From assembly GCA_001785115.1 (NCBI GenBank), contig MFSU01000048.1, positions 1 to 44,243 of the forward strand: a DNA stretch of 44,243 bases. Direction: 5' to 3'. Position numbers and translations under genes: made by a program. The notes below the pieces were generated by a model. The model ran no database searches. It saw only the letters and a list, made by a program, of their open reading frames with translations, and had not been told where the DNA came from. This stretch comes from Candidatus Muproteobacteria bacterium RBG_16_65_34. Lineage in GTDB: Bacteria; Pseudomonadota; Gammaproteobacteria; Acidiferrobacterales; Sulfurifustaceae. Positions 36,056 through 44,243 of this stretch are shown here, in pieces (positions within the stretch are counted from its first letter, which is position 1; every line of letters begins with the position of its first letter).

Positions 36056-37429
36056 TTACTCAATACCGAGTTTCTCCAGCTTGTAGCGCAGCGCCCGGAA
36101 GCTGATGCCCAGAAGCTTGGCCGCCGCGGTTTTATTCTGGTTGGTCTTGGTCAAGGCCTCCTCAATCGCCGTGCGCTCCACCCGTTCCAGGTAATCGTCA
36201 AGCGATCCGCCGTCGAATGAGTCGTCGCCTTCTTCGTCCGCGGTCTCTTCGTCACCCACCGGGAGCTGCAAATCCTGGGCCGTAATTTCGTTGCCGTTGC
36301 ACAGCGTCAACGCGCGCTCCAGGATGTTTTCGAGCTCGCGCACGTTCCCGGGAAAGCGGTAACGGCCCAAGGTCTCGAGCGCCTCCTCGGTCAGGTGCGG
36401 CGTGCTCATCCCCAGAGTGCCCGCAAGCCGGGCGCAGAACTGCTCGGCGAGCATCGGGATGTCCTCGGCGCGCTCGCGCAGACCCGGGATGTGCAATTCG
36501 ATCACATTGAGCCGGTAGTAAAGGTCCTGGCGGAACCGGCCCTGGGACACCAGCTCGTGCAGGTTCTTGTGCGTGGCGCTCAGGATGCGCACGTCCACCT
36601 TGATTTCGTTTTGGGCGCCCACGGGGCGTATGGATTTTTCCTGGATCGCCCGCAGCAGCTTCACTTGCATGGAAAGCGGCAGATCGCCCACCTCGTCCAG
36701 GAACAGCGTGCCCCCGTCGGCGGCCTTGAACAGCCCGTCCTTGTCCTGCACGGCCCCGGTGAAACTGCCTTTCCGGTGCCCGAAAAATTCGCTTTCCATA
36801 AGCTGTTCGGGGATCGCCCCGCAGTTGACCGGCACGAAGGGTTTGTCCGCGCGCGGCCCGAGCTCGTGGATCAGGCGCGCCGCGAGCTCCTTGCCGGTGC
36901 CGGAATCGCCGGCGATGTACACCGGCGCCTGGCCGCGCGCCAGGCGCTCGATCATGGCCCGCACCTTCTGGATGGCGGGCGAGTTGCCGAGCATTTTCCG
37001 GGCGCTCGGAGCCTCCGCAGAGGCGCCGCCGACCAGCGCCGCGCGCAACGGGGCTTGGCCGACCTTCAGGGCCGAGCGCACGATGCTGCGCAAATCGTTC
37101 AGGTCGAGGGGCTTGGAGACGAAGTCGAAGGCGCCGGCCTTGAGCGCGACGATCGCCGTTTCCATGTTGCCGAAGGCGGTGATGACGGCCACGGGCACCT
37201 GCGGATATTTCTCCTGGATGTGGCGCACGAGATCGATGCCGTTGCCGTCGGGCAGGCGCATGTCGGTGAGGCAGAGATCGAACTTGAATTCGCCGAGCAG
37301 ATGGCGCGCCTCCTCGACATTGGCGGCGCTGCGGGTCTCGAGATTCATGCGCCCGAGGGTGAGCTCCAGTACCTCGCGGATGTCCGGCTCGTCGTCGACG
37401 ATCAGGACTTGGTTTTTCCCCTGGTTCAT
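36056..37429 (-). CDS. pilR: sigma54-dependent response regulator PilR
   Basis: A 457-residue NtrC-family activator. The receiver domain has acidic residues D12-D13 and the phosphorylation site D56 (LCLTDMRLPDGNGIDLV). The AAA+ domain has Walker A GDSGTGKE, the sigma54-contact loop GSFTGA, and Walker B GGTLFLDEVGDLP. A C-terminal Fis-type helix-turn-helix (TAAAKLLGISFRALRYKLEKLGIE) ends the protein. Known PilR proteins carry GSFTGA rather than GAFTGA, so the Ser is normal. It activates pilA from a sigma54 promoter. The start overlaps the pilS stop by 4 nt. Confidence 0.96.
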   Translation of the reverse strand: MNQGKNQVLIVDDEPDIREVLELTLGRMNLETRSAANVEEARHLLGEFKFDLCLTDMRLPDGNGIDLVRHIQEKYPQVPVAVITAFGNMETAIVALKAGAFDFVSKPLDLNDLRSIVRSALKVGQAPLRAALVGGASAEAPSARKMLGNSPAIQKVRAMIERLARGQAPVYIAGDSGTGKELAARLIHELGPRADKPFVPVNCGAIPEQLMESEFFGHRKGSFTGAVQDKDGLFKAADGGTLFLDEVGDLPLSMQVKLLRAIQEKSIRPVGAQNEIKVDVRILSATHKNLHELVSQGRFRQDLYYRLNVIELHIPGLRERAEDIPMLAEQFCARLAGTLGMSTPHLTEEALETLGRYRFPGNVRELENILERALTLCNGNEITAQDLQLPVGDEETADEEGDDSFDGGSLDDYLERVERTAIEEALTKTNQNKTAAAKLLGISFRALRYKLEKLGIE

Positions 37430-39102
37430 ATCGATCCCAATTCGGCACAGTCCTCGGCCCGGGCGAAGGTAACGCGAAAACGGCTCCCTACCCCCCCGTC
37501 GCCGGGGTGGTAGGTGAGATTCGCGCCATTGCCTTCACAGAGCTCTCTTGCAATATACAGGCCAAGTCCGGTGCCCTTGGGGGTGGTGGTGAAGAAGGGG
37601 TCGAAAATGCTGTCCACGATCTCCGCCGGCACGCCGTTGCCCCAATCGATGACATCGAGACAGGGACGGCCGTCGGCATCCGTCCCCCCCTGGAGCTTGA
37701 TGAGGGGGGTTCCGGTGAACGCAGGGCTGTGGCGCAGGGCGTTCTGGCAAAGGTTCGCCACAACCTGGTGGAGCTGGTCCGGGTCCACGCAGGTGTTGAG
37801 GCCGGGCGCGCAGAATTGGGCGAAGATCTCGCGCGGGATGGCGCCGGTCTCGGCGAATTGCCCCGCGAACTCCTTTAACCAGGGCTCGATCTCGAGCCGC
37901 ACGGGCTTGACCTGGTCGCGCCGGGCGAGTTGGGTGACGTTCTGCACGATGACATTCATGCGCCGGCTCTGCTCCTCGATGATCTTGAGGAGCCGGCTTT
38001 CCTCGCTCTCGCCCTTGGCCGACTCGCCCAGCAGTTGCGCCGCGTTGCTGATGGCGCCCAGGGGGTTGCGAATCTCGTGCGCGATGCTCGCCGTGAGGCG
38101 CGCGAGCGCCCCCATCTTGAGCTGCGAGGCCTGCTGCTTGAGCACCGCCATGTCCTCGAGGAAGATCAGCGCGCCCGCCTCCTTGGACTCGCCGAGCGAC
38201 ACGAAGCGCGGCAGCAGGCTGTAGCCGGTCTGCGCGGTGAACATCTTGCGGCCGCGTTCGGCCGGGTTGCCGCTGAACCATTGAAAGAGCTGGATCCCGA
38301 GGTCCGGAGCGAGGTTGCTCAAGGGCGCATTCCCGCCGGCCTCGGATCGGCCGGCGAGGAATTTCTGCGCCGCCTGGTTTGTGAGCCGGACATTTCCCTC
38401 GCCATCGCAGACCACCACGCCCATCTGCATGCGCTGGATGATGAGCTCGTTCAGGTGCGACAGATTCGCCAGATCCACGCCGCGGCGCTCGGCGAGATCC
38501 TCGGTGGCGCGCAGCCGCGAGGCGAGCGTGTAGCTCAAGAACGCGACGGTGAACATGCCGATGCCGAACACACCTACTTGCGGGTAGCCCTGCGCGACCT
38601 CGGAGAAGTTCGCGATCTGCCCGGTCAGCGAACCCCAGGAATGCTCAAGCAGGGTCGCAAGGGTGGCGAGGGAGGCGTAAAAGATCGTGTCGCGCTTGTC
38701 CAGCATGATGCTGATGGCGGCGACGGCGACCAGGACCAGGAGCACCAGCCCGCTCTGAAGCCCGCCGCTGGCGTGCATGAGCAGCACGAGCAGGGTGACA
38801 TCCGCGAATCCGATCACGACGACCTGGGACTCGAAATCCGGCCGGCGCAGGCGATGGCCGATGAGGCTGAGCACGACCACGCCGAGGTAGATCCACGCTA
38901 CGAGTGCGAACAGCCCGGGCGAGTGCCTTCCGAAAGGGGAGAGTTTTTCGACGAACAGGGCCATCATGGCCGCCGAAAGCGCGATCGTGAGCCGGTAGAG
39001 GTCGAAAAACCAGAGGAGTTTCCAGTTCTGCGCCTCCGCCGCCGCCCGGCTCTCCGTGCGGATCGAGTCGGAGGCCACGCTTATGCTGTCCATCGCGGTC
39101 AT
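37426..39102 (-). CDS. pilS: sensor histidine kinase PilS
   Basis: A 558-residue membrane kinase. The N-terminus has six hydrophobic helices (about residues 27-210, with FDLYRLTIALSAAMMALFVE, ADVTLLVLLMHASGGLQSGLVLLVLVAVA in pieces). A PAS domain follows (VCDGEGNVRLTNQAAQKFL), then the HisKA H-box ASIAHEIRNPLGAISNAAQL (His near 338). The ATPase domain has the N box LCQNALRHS, DWGNGVPAEIVDSIFDPFFT and GTGLGLYIARELCE. It phosphorylates PilR and senses pilin levels in the membrane in studied species. Start ATG 39102; MDSISVAS at the fourth codon is an alternative. Confidence 0.95.
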   Translation of the reverse strand: MTAMDSISVASDSIRTESRAAAEAQNWKLLWFFDLYRLTIALSAAMMALFVEKLSPFGRHSPGLFALVAWIYLGVVVLSLIGHRLRRPDFESQVVVIGFADVTLLVLLMHASGGLQSGLVLLVLVAVAAISIMLDKRDTIFYASLATLATLLEHSWGSLTGQIANFSEVAQGYPQVGVFGIGMFTVAFLSYTLASRLRATEDLAERRGVDLANLSHLNELIIQRMQMGVVVCDGEGNVRLTNQAAQKFLAGRSEAGGNAPLSNLAPDLGIQLFQWFSGNPAERGRKMFTAQTGYSLLPRFVSLGESKEAGALIFLEDMAVLKQQASQLKMGALARLTASIAHEIRNPLGAISNAAQLLGESAKGESEESRLLKIIEEQSRRMNVIVQNVTQLARRDQVKPVRLEIEPWLKEFAGQFAETGAIPREIFAQFCAPGLNTCVDPDQLHQVVANLCQNALRHSPAFTGTPLIKLQGGTDADGRPCLDVIDWGNGVPAEIVDSIFDPFFTTTPKGTGLGLYIARELCEGNGANLTYHPGDGGVGSRFRVTFARAEDCAELGSI

Positions 39103-39224
39103 TTTATTGAATTAGCACAGTTTCCGGCTCTCCGCAAAACGCCCGATTCGGCCCGCTGTGGGTGAAAAGAGGGCCTGGCTGCGCGGATTTTAGGCGGCCG
39201 TTTGGATGCCCCTACCATATCGGC

Positions 39225-39455
39225 TCAAGGGGCATCCTCCTTAAGGTGTTCCGGGCAGCAGTAAATCTTATCTCCGGAGCGCAAGGCCTGCGACTCGGGC
39301 ACATGCACGCCGCAACGGGCGCAGGGCAGCATGCGCGGGCTGCCACGGGTCTGGGGCTCGGTGTCCCGGGGGCGGGCCTTCAGGGCGCGACGAACGTAGT
39401 GGATCACCAGCCACAGGCCGAACAGGATGATCAGCAGACGCAGCAACTGGCCCAT
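39225..39455 (-). CDS. PP0621-like small membrane protein with Cys-rich tail
   Basis: A 76-residue protein. It has one N-terminal helix (LLRLLIILFGLWLVIHYV) and a C-terminal domain with CARCGVHVPESQALRSG then YCCPEHL. The CxxC ... CCxxH pattern suggests a small zinc-binding fold. It resembles the PP0621 family of proteobacterial proteins of unknown function often found beside pilS. I start at ATG 39455 (MGQLLRLL). The longer open frame to 39629 reads through heptamer repeats (YEIRGTRCEIRGTR) and is not credible coding sequence. No ribosome site is clear at 39455. Confidence 0.8.
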   Translation of the reverse strand: MGQLLRLLIILFGLWLVIHYVRRALKARPRDTEPQTRGSPRMLPCARCGVHVPESQALRSGDKIYCCPEHLKEDAP

Positions 39456-39463
39456 CAGAAAAA

Positions 39464-39588
39464 GGTACGAGATACGAGGGGCGAGATACGGAGGGGTAAG
39501 ACGGTAGATGACGGGAGTTATGAGGATGAGATTTTCCCTCGTACCTCGTATCTCGCACCTCGTCCCTCGTATCTCGTATCTCGTCCCT
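39464..39588. repeat. inverted arrays of heptamer repeats
   Basis: At 39464-39491 the units read GTACGAG-ATACGAG-GGGCGAG-ATACGG. At 39537-39588 about seven units of the complementary pattern YCTCGTM run in tandem (CTCGTAC, CTCGTAT, CTCGCAC, CTCGTCC and so on). The two arrays are inverted relative to each other and could pair across about 45 nt. They lie in the leader of the PP0621-like gene. Confidence 0.85.
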
Positions 39589-39595
39589 GACTTGG

Positions 39596-39611
39596 TGGTC
39601 GGGGTGAGAGG
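39596..39611. repeat. 16-bp duplicate of the tRNA-Pro 3' end
   Basis: TGGTCGGGGTGAGAGG at 39596-39611 is identical to 39716-39731, which includes CCA, discriminator base, acceptor 3' strand and part of the T arm of tRNA-Pro. The copies are in the same orientation, 120 bp apart. The 104 bp between them contain the hairpin element at 39611-39662. Confidence 0.88.
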
Positions 39612-39662
39612 GTGAGGCGGAGTTCTCACGGATGCACTTAACGTGCATCCGTGCCGCCGAAC
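39611..39662. repeat. 52-bp hairpin element, copy 2
   Basis: Same architecture as 17746-17797: GGTGAGGCGG, an 11-bp stem (39627-39637 with 39643-39653) around TTAAC, then CCGCCGAACG. It differs from copy 1 at about five bases, two of which form one base pair (A-T here, G-C there). A short GC-rich inverted repeat (CCCCGCGCG...CGCGCGGGG, 39664-39686) follows in this copy only. Confidence 0.88.
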
Positions 39663-39715
39663 GCCCCGCGCGCGGGACGCGCGGGGCCGGGAATCCGATC
39701 ACACCAACAGGATGT

Positions 39716-39792
39716 TGGTCGGGGTGAGAGGATTCGAACCTCCGGCCCCTAGCTCCCGAAGCTAGTGCTCTACCAGGCTGAGCTACACCCCG
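39716..39792 (-). tRNA. tRNA-Pro (anticodon CGG)
   Basis: A 77-nt tRNA on the minus strand: acceptor CGGGGTG / CACCCCG with the C1-G72 pair typical of bacterial tRNA-Pro, anticodon arm CTAGC-TTCGGGA-GCTAG, T loop TTCGAAT, encoded CCA. It decodes CCG. Directly downstream of the CCA a short hairpin ACCAACA-TCC-TGTTGGT overlaps the 3' end. Confidence 0.97.
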
Positions 39793-39801
39793 TTGATCTA
39801 C

Positions 39802-40770
39802 TTAATGGTTGCGGTGGACGGAAAAGAAGGCCAGGTCGAGAAGCGCTTGCTTGCGAGGCGAGTCGGGAATCGCCTCCAGGGCCCGGCGGGCGTATTCGGC
39901 CTCCTCTTCGGCCCGGCGGGCAGTGTACGCGATGGAACCCGTGGATTCAATGGCGTCCACGACCGCCTCGATGCGTGCGAGCCCCCCTTCCTCGATCGCG
40001 GCCCGGATGAGCGCGCATTGCTCGGCCGTCCCTTCCCGCAGGGCGTGAATGAGCGGCAGCGTGGGCTTGCCCTCCGCGAGATCGTCGCCCACGTTCTTTC
40101 CGAGCTCCTGGTTGCCGCGGCCGTAGTCGAGGGCGTCGTCGATAAGCTGGAACGCCGTACCGAGGTGCATGCCATAGGCCGCCATGGCGGCCTCGGTCGC
40201 GCCGTTCTGGCCGCCGATCACGGCGGCGAGCTGCGCCGCGGCCTCGAAGAGCTTCGCGGTCTTCGAGCGGATCACCTCGATGTAGCGTTCCTCGGTGGTA
40301 TAGGGATCGTGGCAATTCAAAAGCTGCAAGACCTCGCCGCGGGCGATGGTGTTGGTGGTGCGGGCGAGAATCTCCATCACGCGCATGCTGCCCACCTCCA
40401 CCATCATCTCGAAGGCGCGCGAATACAAAAAATCGCCCACGAGCACGCTCGCCTCGTTGCCCCAGATGGCGTTCGCGGTGGACTGGCCGCGGCGCAGCTC
40501 CGAGGCGTCGACCACATCGTCGTGCAGCAGCGTGGCGGTATGGATGAATTCGACGATGGCGGCGAGCCGGATGTGCGCCGTCCCCTCATAGCCGAAGGCA
40601 TGCGCGCCCAGCACCACGATGAGCGGGCGCAGGCGTTTGCCGCCGCTGTGAATGATGTGGTTGCCGAGTTGGTCGATCAGGGCGACGTCGGACTTAAGCC
40701 GCGCGGCGATCTCCCGGTCGACGGCCTGAAGATCGTTCGCGGCGAGCGCCCGGATGGCTTCGAAATTCAT
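39802..40770 (-). CDS. ispB: octaprenyl (polyprenyl) diphosphate synthase
   Basis: A 322-residue trans-isoprenyl diphosphate synthase making the ubiquinone side chain. The first Asp-rich motif is D84-D85-V-V-D88 (LLHDDVVDASELRRG), the second is LIDDALDYG near residue 212, and the GGKRLRP substrate motif is at about 43-49. The small residues before the first motif set a long chain; octaprenyl is the usual assignment for IspB in gammaproteobacteria. It is divergent from rplU-rpmA, the classical arrangement, and is followed 9 nt later by tRNA-Pro on the same strand. Confidence 0.96.
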   Translation of the reverse strand: MNFEAIRALAANDLQAVDREIAARLKSDVALIDQLGNHIIHSGGKRLRPLIVVLGAHAFGYEGTAHIRLAAIVEFIHTATLLHDDVVDASELRRGQSTANAIWGNEASVLVGDFLYSRAFEMMVEVGSMRVMEILARTTNTIARGEVLQLLNCHDPYTTEERYIEVIRSKTAKLFEAAAQLAAVIGGQNGATEAAMAAYGMHLGTAFQLIDDALDYGRGNQELGKNVGDDLAEGKPTLPLIHALREGTAEQCALIRAAIEEGGLARIEAVVDAIESTGSIAYTARRAEEEAEYARRALEAIPDSPRKQALLDLAFFSVHRNH

Positions 40771-40949
40771 GGAAGGTACGGCGTTTGGGGTTCGGTGGTC
40801 CGGGCCGGGGATGCTAGGGGGTGGGTTCCAAGGCTGTCAACCCCGCCACTAACCCGGTCGCGGCGGACGGCGCCGAGAGACACCGCGCGGAGCCTGGGTA
40901 CGCCATCGCATCCCCCGGCGTCCGCGGGTTAGTGGCGGGACAGGGTCGT

Positions 40950-40978
40950 TTGACCTGCCGTGTCGCAGCCGCTAGAAT
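40950..40978 (+). promoter_or_regulatory. sigma70 promoter of rplU-rpmA
   Basis: TTGACC (40950-40955) and TAGAAT (40973-40978) are separated by an ideal 17-bp spacer. Each hexamer has one mismatch to consensus. Transcription would start near 40985, giving a leader of about 97 nt that contains the palindromic repeat before rplU. Confidence 0.8.
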
Positions 40979-41026
40979 TGCCGGCCTTTTCACGGGCAAA
41001 TCATTCCAAAAAGGTTTTTCTTCCGA

Positions 41027-41066
41027 CTCCCCCTCCCCCTTTACGGGGGAGGGATGGGGTGGGGGA
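41027..41066. repeat. palindromic repeat in the rplU leader
   Basis: CTCCCCCTCCCCCTTTACGG then GGGAGGGATGGGGTGGGGG. It is the CCCTCTCC...GGAGAGGG type of core seen in valS, ccmB-ccmC and 41397-41510, without the defined right end. It sits about 12 nt before the rplU start and would form a hairpin close to the ribosome site. Confidence 0.75.
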
Positions 41067-41081
41067 TCGGAGTCAGACATT

Positions 41082-41390
41082 ATGTACGCGGTCATTGAAA
41101 GCGGCGGCAAGCAGTATCGGGTCGAGCCCGGCGATGTCATCCGGGTCGAGAAACTTAACGCGGCGCAAGGCGAGAACGTCGATTTCGATCGCGTGCTGAT
41201 GGTGAGCGACGGCAACGAGGTGCGCGTCGGCGCGCCGCTTCTGCCGAATGCCACGGTGACCGCCACGGTCAAGGCGCACGGGCGCGGCGAGAAGATCCGT
41301 ATCTTCAAGCTGCGCCGGCGCAAGAACTATCGCCGCACCCAGGGCCACCGGCAGTCGTACACCGAGATCGAGATTACGGGAATCAAGTAA
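41082..41390 (+). CDS. rplU: 50S ribosomal protein L21
   Basis: A 102-residue ribosomal protein, starting [20 protein letters not shown] and ending [14 protein letters not shown], with the L21 signature region [23 protein letters not shown] 41082 is preceded by GGAG about 10 nt upstream. The frame open further upstream crosses the leader repeat and is not coding. rpmA follows after 132 nt instead of the usual short gap, because repeats fill the space. Confidence 0.98.
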   Translation: MYAVIESGGKQYRVEPGDVIRVEKLNAAQGENVDFDRVLMVSDGNEVRVGAPLLPNATVTATVKAHGRGEKIRIFKLRRRKNYRRTQGHRQSYTEIEITGIK

Positions 41391-41396
41391 ATAGAT

Positions 41397-41510
41397 TCTT
41401 ACCAACTCCCCCTCTCCCTTGAGGGGAGAGGGATGGGGTGAGGGTGAAAAGCTTCCGCCTTCCCCCTCCCCATCCCTTCCCCGCGAGGGGGGAGGGAGTG
41501 TAAGTCAAAA
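41397..41510. repeat. palindromic repeats between rplU and rpmA
   Basis: Two palindromes: CTCCCCCTCTCCCTTGAGG then GGAGAGGG near 41407-41432, and CCCCCTCCCC...GGGGGGAGGG near 41463-41500. The left edge reads ATAGATTCTTACCAACTCCC, which matches the complement of the right end of the ccmB-ccmC element (ATAGATTTCCACCAACTCCC) at 17 of 20 bases. Thus at least one defined element end is shared. Confidence 0.8.
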
Positions 41511-41522
41511 GAGGTTTTACCT

Positions 41523-41780
41523 ATGGCACACAAAAAAGCAGGCGGCAGCTCCCGCAACGGCAGAGACTCCCACGCGCAGCGCCTCGGCGTGAAGCGCTTC
41601 GCCGGGCAGCAGGTGCTCGCCGGCAGTATCCTGGTGCGCCAGCGTGGCACGCAGTTCCACCCCGGTGCGAACGTCGGCATCGGCAAGGACGACACGCTCT
41701 TTGCCACGGCGCACGGTGTCGTGCGCTTCGAGATCAAGGGTCCGCGCAACCGCAAGACCGTCAGCATTTTGCCAAGCTGA
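41523..41780 (+). CDS. rpmA: 50S ribosomal protein L27
   Basis: An 85-residue ribosomal protein: [20 protein letters not shown], then [20 protein letters not shown] and [20 protein letters not shown]. It matches L27 throughout, including the N-terminal tail that reaches the peptidyl-transferase centre. It begins directly with AHKKAGGS, so no processed N-terminal extension is present. A GAGG site lies about 9 nt upstream. A rho-independent terminator follows the stop. Confidence 0.98.
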   Translation: MAHKKAGGSSRNGRDSHAQRLGVKRFAGQQVLAGSILVRQRGTQFHPGANVGIGKDDTLFATAHGVVRFEIKGPRNRKTVSILPS

Positions 41781-41805
41781 TCCGCCCGACAGGCTCGAAA
41801 ACGGG

Positions 41806-41838
41806 AACCCCGCTCTGGCGACAGGCGGGGTTTTTTGT
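41806..41838 (+). terminator. rho-independent terminator after rpmA
   Basis: AACCCCGC (41806-41813) and GCGGGGTT (41825-41832) form an 8-bp stem with an 11-base loop, followed by TTTTTTG and a further T run. It ends the rplU-rpmA transcript and separates it from obgE. Confidence 0.92.
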
Positions 41839-41852
41839 TTTTTATGATATTT

Positions 41853-41929
41853 TCACCGCAGAGAGCGCGGAGTACGCAGAGAAATGATGCTCAATTCGAT
41901 TTTCAAAATCTCCGCGTTCTCTGCGGTGA
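41853..41929. repeat. inverted repeat upstream of obgE
   Basis: TCACCGCAGAGAGCGCGGAG (41853-41872) and CTCCGCGTTCTCTGCGGTGA (41910-41929) are complementary at 19 of 20 positions. The right arm ends in GGTGA, which serves as the likely ribosome site of obgE (start 41939). A related arm lies at 15829-15848. Confidence 0.88.
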
Positions 41930-43084
<1,155 letters not shown>

Positions 43085-43095
43085 CAAATTCGTTT

Positions 43096-44235
43096 ATGAC
43101 AAAGACCGTGAATCCGAAAACGCGCGAGGCCCTGACCCGCGCCAGGCGCGTGGTGGTGAAGATCGGGAGTGCGCTCCTTACCCGCGACGGCCAGGGCCTG
43201 AACCGCGAGGGCATCGAGGACTGGGCGGTGCAGATGACGGCGCTGCGCGCGCGCGGGATCGAGGTGCTGCTCGTGACCTCCGGGGCGGTCGCCGCCGGCA
43301 TGCAGCGTCTCGGGCGCACGGAGCGACCGCGCGCGCTGCACGAGCTGCAGGCGATGGCGGCGGTGGGCCAGATGAGCCTGGTTCAGGCGTACGAAACGGC
43401 GTTCCAGCGCCACGGGCTGCACACGGCGCAGGTGCTGCTCACGCACGACGATCTTGCCTCCCGCAACCGCTACCTCAACGCGCGCAGCACGCTGCGCACG
43501 CTGCTCGGGCTCAACGTGATTCCGGTGATCAACGAAAACGACACGGTGGCGACCGAGGAGATCCGCTTCGGCGACAACGACACTCTGGCCGCGCTGGTCG
43601 CGAATCTGGCCGAGGCCGATCTGCTGTTGATCCTCACCGACCAGGCCGGGCTCTACGACCAGGACCCGCGCCGGCATCCGGACGCACGGCTCGTGCCGGA
43701 GGGTGAGGCGGGCGACTCGAGGCTGCTCGCCATGGCCGGCGGATCGGGGGCGCTCGGGCGCGGCGGCATGCACACCAAGCTCCTTGCGGCGGAGCGCGCC
43801 GCGCGCTCCGGGGCGGCGACCGTGATCGTCTCGGGGCGCGAGGCGAATGTGCTGGAGCGGACCGTTTCCGGAGAAGCCCTCGGGACCTATCTCAGGCCGG
43901 CGGAGGGGCGCCTGGCGGCGCGCAAACAGTGGCTCGCGGGCCCCGCGCGCACGGCCGGCCGGCTGGTGCTCGACGACGGCGCCGTGCGGGTCATCCGCGA
44001 GGCCGGCAAGAGCCTGCTGCCGGTGGGTGTGACGCGCGTGGAAGGCGAGTTCGGCCGCGGCGAGGTTGTCTCGTGTCTCGATGCCCAGGGTCGGGAGGTC
44101 GCCCGGGGGCTCGTCAACTACAGCTCGGAGGAGGCCGCGCGCATCGTCGGCCAGTCGAGCGACAGGTTCGAGTCGATCCTCGGGTACGTGGACGAGCCGG
44201 AGCTTATCCACCGCGACAATATGGTGGTGCTGTGA
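43096..44235 (+). CDS. proB: glutamate 5-kinase
   Basis: A 379-residue enzyme for the first step of proline synthesis. The amino-acid-kinase domain has [30 protein letters not shown], and [24 protein letters not shown] (in pieces), then [19 protein letters not shown]. The C-terminal PUA domain runs from about residue 280 ([23 protein letters not shown]). The start ATG 43096 follows the repeat; the first residues [13 protein letters not shown] are extra relative to most homologues and no clear ribosome site is present. The gene is complete; 8 nt remain after it in the window. Confidence 0.97.
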   Translation: MTKTVNPKTREALTRARRVVVKIGSALLTRDGQGLNREGIEDWAVQMTALRARGIEVLLVTSGAVAAGMQRLGRTERPRALHELQAMAAVGQMSLVQAYETAFQRHGLHTAQVLLTHDDLASRNRYLNARSTLRTLLGLNVIPVINENDTVATEEIRFGDNDTLAALVANLAEADLLLILTDQAGLYDQDPRRHPDARLVPEGEAGDSRLLAMAGGSGALGRGGMHTKLLAAERAARSGAATVIVSGREANVLERTVSGEALGTYLRPAEGRLAARKQWLAGPARTAGRLVLDDGAVRVIREAGKSLLPVGVTRVEGEFGRGEVVSCLDAQGREVARGLVNYSSEEAARIVGQSSDRFESILGYVDEPELIHRDNMVVL

Positions 44236-44243
44236 AGCCGTGA

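Larger units (their letters stand above)
40771..41081. other. ispB-rplU divergent promoter region
   Basis: The 311-nt gap holds a perfect 15-bp inverted repeat (40842-40856 CCCGCCACTAACCCG; 40925-40939 its complement), the rplU promoter at 40950-40978 and a palindromic repeat at 41027-41066 in the rplU leader. A GGAG ribosome site at 41069-41072 serves rplU. No gene is seen. Confidence 0.6.

Noticed and set aside
39464-39588. CRISPR-like array
   Set aside because: The units are seven bases long and contiguous without spacers, and the two tracts are inverted; no cas gene is present.
39456-39629. N-terminal part of a 134-residue version of the PP0621-like protein
   Set aside because: It consists of heptamer-repeat translation (YEIRGTRCEIRGTR) and a tail of other repeat; the compact 76-residue form matches the small-protein family.
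39627-39653. Possible integron attC site, because ACTTAAC fits the RYYYAAC core
   Set aside because: No integrase or cassette is near, the matching partner core GTTRRRY is missing at the proper distance, and the match is simply the hairpin loop, found also at 17762-17788.
40821-41081. N-terminal extension of L21 by 87 residues
   Set aside because: It runs through the promoter and the palindromic repeat; L21 starts at [12 protein letters not shown] with a ribosome site at proper distance.

Overview
The window looks like a chromosomal segment of a GC-rich gammaproteobacterium. The evidence is a complete cytochrome c maturation (ccm) set, cytochrome c4, lptF-lptG, pepA-holC-valS, pilSR with a type IVa pilin, and ispB next to rplU-rpmA-obgE-proB. 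A respiratory, perhaps sulfur- or metal-oxidising lineage would fit, but genus cannot be read from the sequence. Most of the window is ordinary core genome. The unusual parts are two accessory patches and a striking load of small dispersed repeats, several of which have entered coding sequence.

Layout. 1-3.3 kb (minus strand): a large primase-helicase of the TOTE conflict-system type, cut by the left edge, then a HepT/MntA-type toxin-antitoxin pair. The pair sits next to a diverged copy of the valS 3' end. 3.4-9.4 kb (minus): pepA, holC, a low-complexity hypothetical gene and valS; valS carries an in-frame repeat insertion. 9.6-11.8 kb (plus): lptF-lptG. 12.3-19.2 kb: the ccm genes, split into two convergent blocks, ccmF-H-I (plus) and ccmA-B-C-D-E-G (minus), followed by tRNA-Arg(CCT). 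19.6-20.7 kb: cytochrome c4 preceded by 11-bp phased direct repeats, then tRNA-Ala(CGC) with a terminator. 21.0-27.3 kb (plus): a surface-polysaccharide patch, visibly richer in A/T, with two glycosyltransferases, a MurJ/Wzx-like flippase, two intact methyltransferases, one methyltransferase broken by a nonsense codon and one methyltransferase fragment. 27.3-35.7 kb (minus): pilA, a terminator, a TMTC-like GT-C/TPR membrane protein, a polyprenyl-phosphate-type GT2, a methyltransferase, GT4, AsnB and GT4. 36.0-39.1 kb (minus): pilS-pilR. 39.2-40.8 kb: a PP0621-like small protein, tRNA-Pro(CGG) and ispB. 40.9-44.2 kb (plus): promoter, rplU, rpmA, terminator, obgE, proB.

How it fits together. 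PilS-PilR and a sigma54-type promoter upstream of pilA form a conventional pilin control unit. The genes directly downstream of pilA have the two activities needed to glycosylate an exported protein: a GT2 that can charge a polyprenyl-phosphate sugar, and a GT-C membrane enzyme that can use it. I infer that this is a pilin-glycosylation locus beside a general polysaccharide patch. The ccm genes supply holocytochromes such as the c4 encoded next to them.

The most interesting signal is the repeat biology. One composite palindromic element occurs inside valS (in frame) and between ccmB and ccmC, where it may supply the ccmC start region; related partial copies flank rplU. A separate 52-bp hairpin element occurs twice with a compensatory base-pair change: once nested in the ccmB-ccmC element, and once beside tRNA-Pro next to a 16-bp duplication of the tRNA 3' end. 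A third repeat family forms part of the CcmH signal peptide, the C-terminus of ObgE and the obgE-proB spacer. Heptamer tandem repeats occur at two further sites. The HepT/MntA pair flanked by valS 3' ends suggests a repeatedly used insertion spot.
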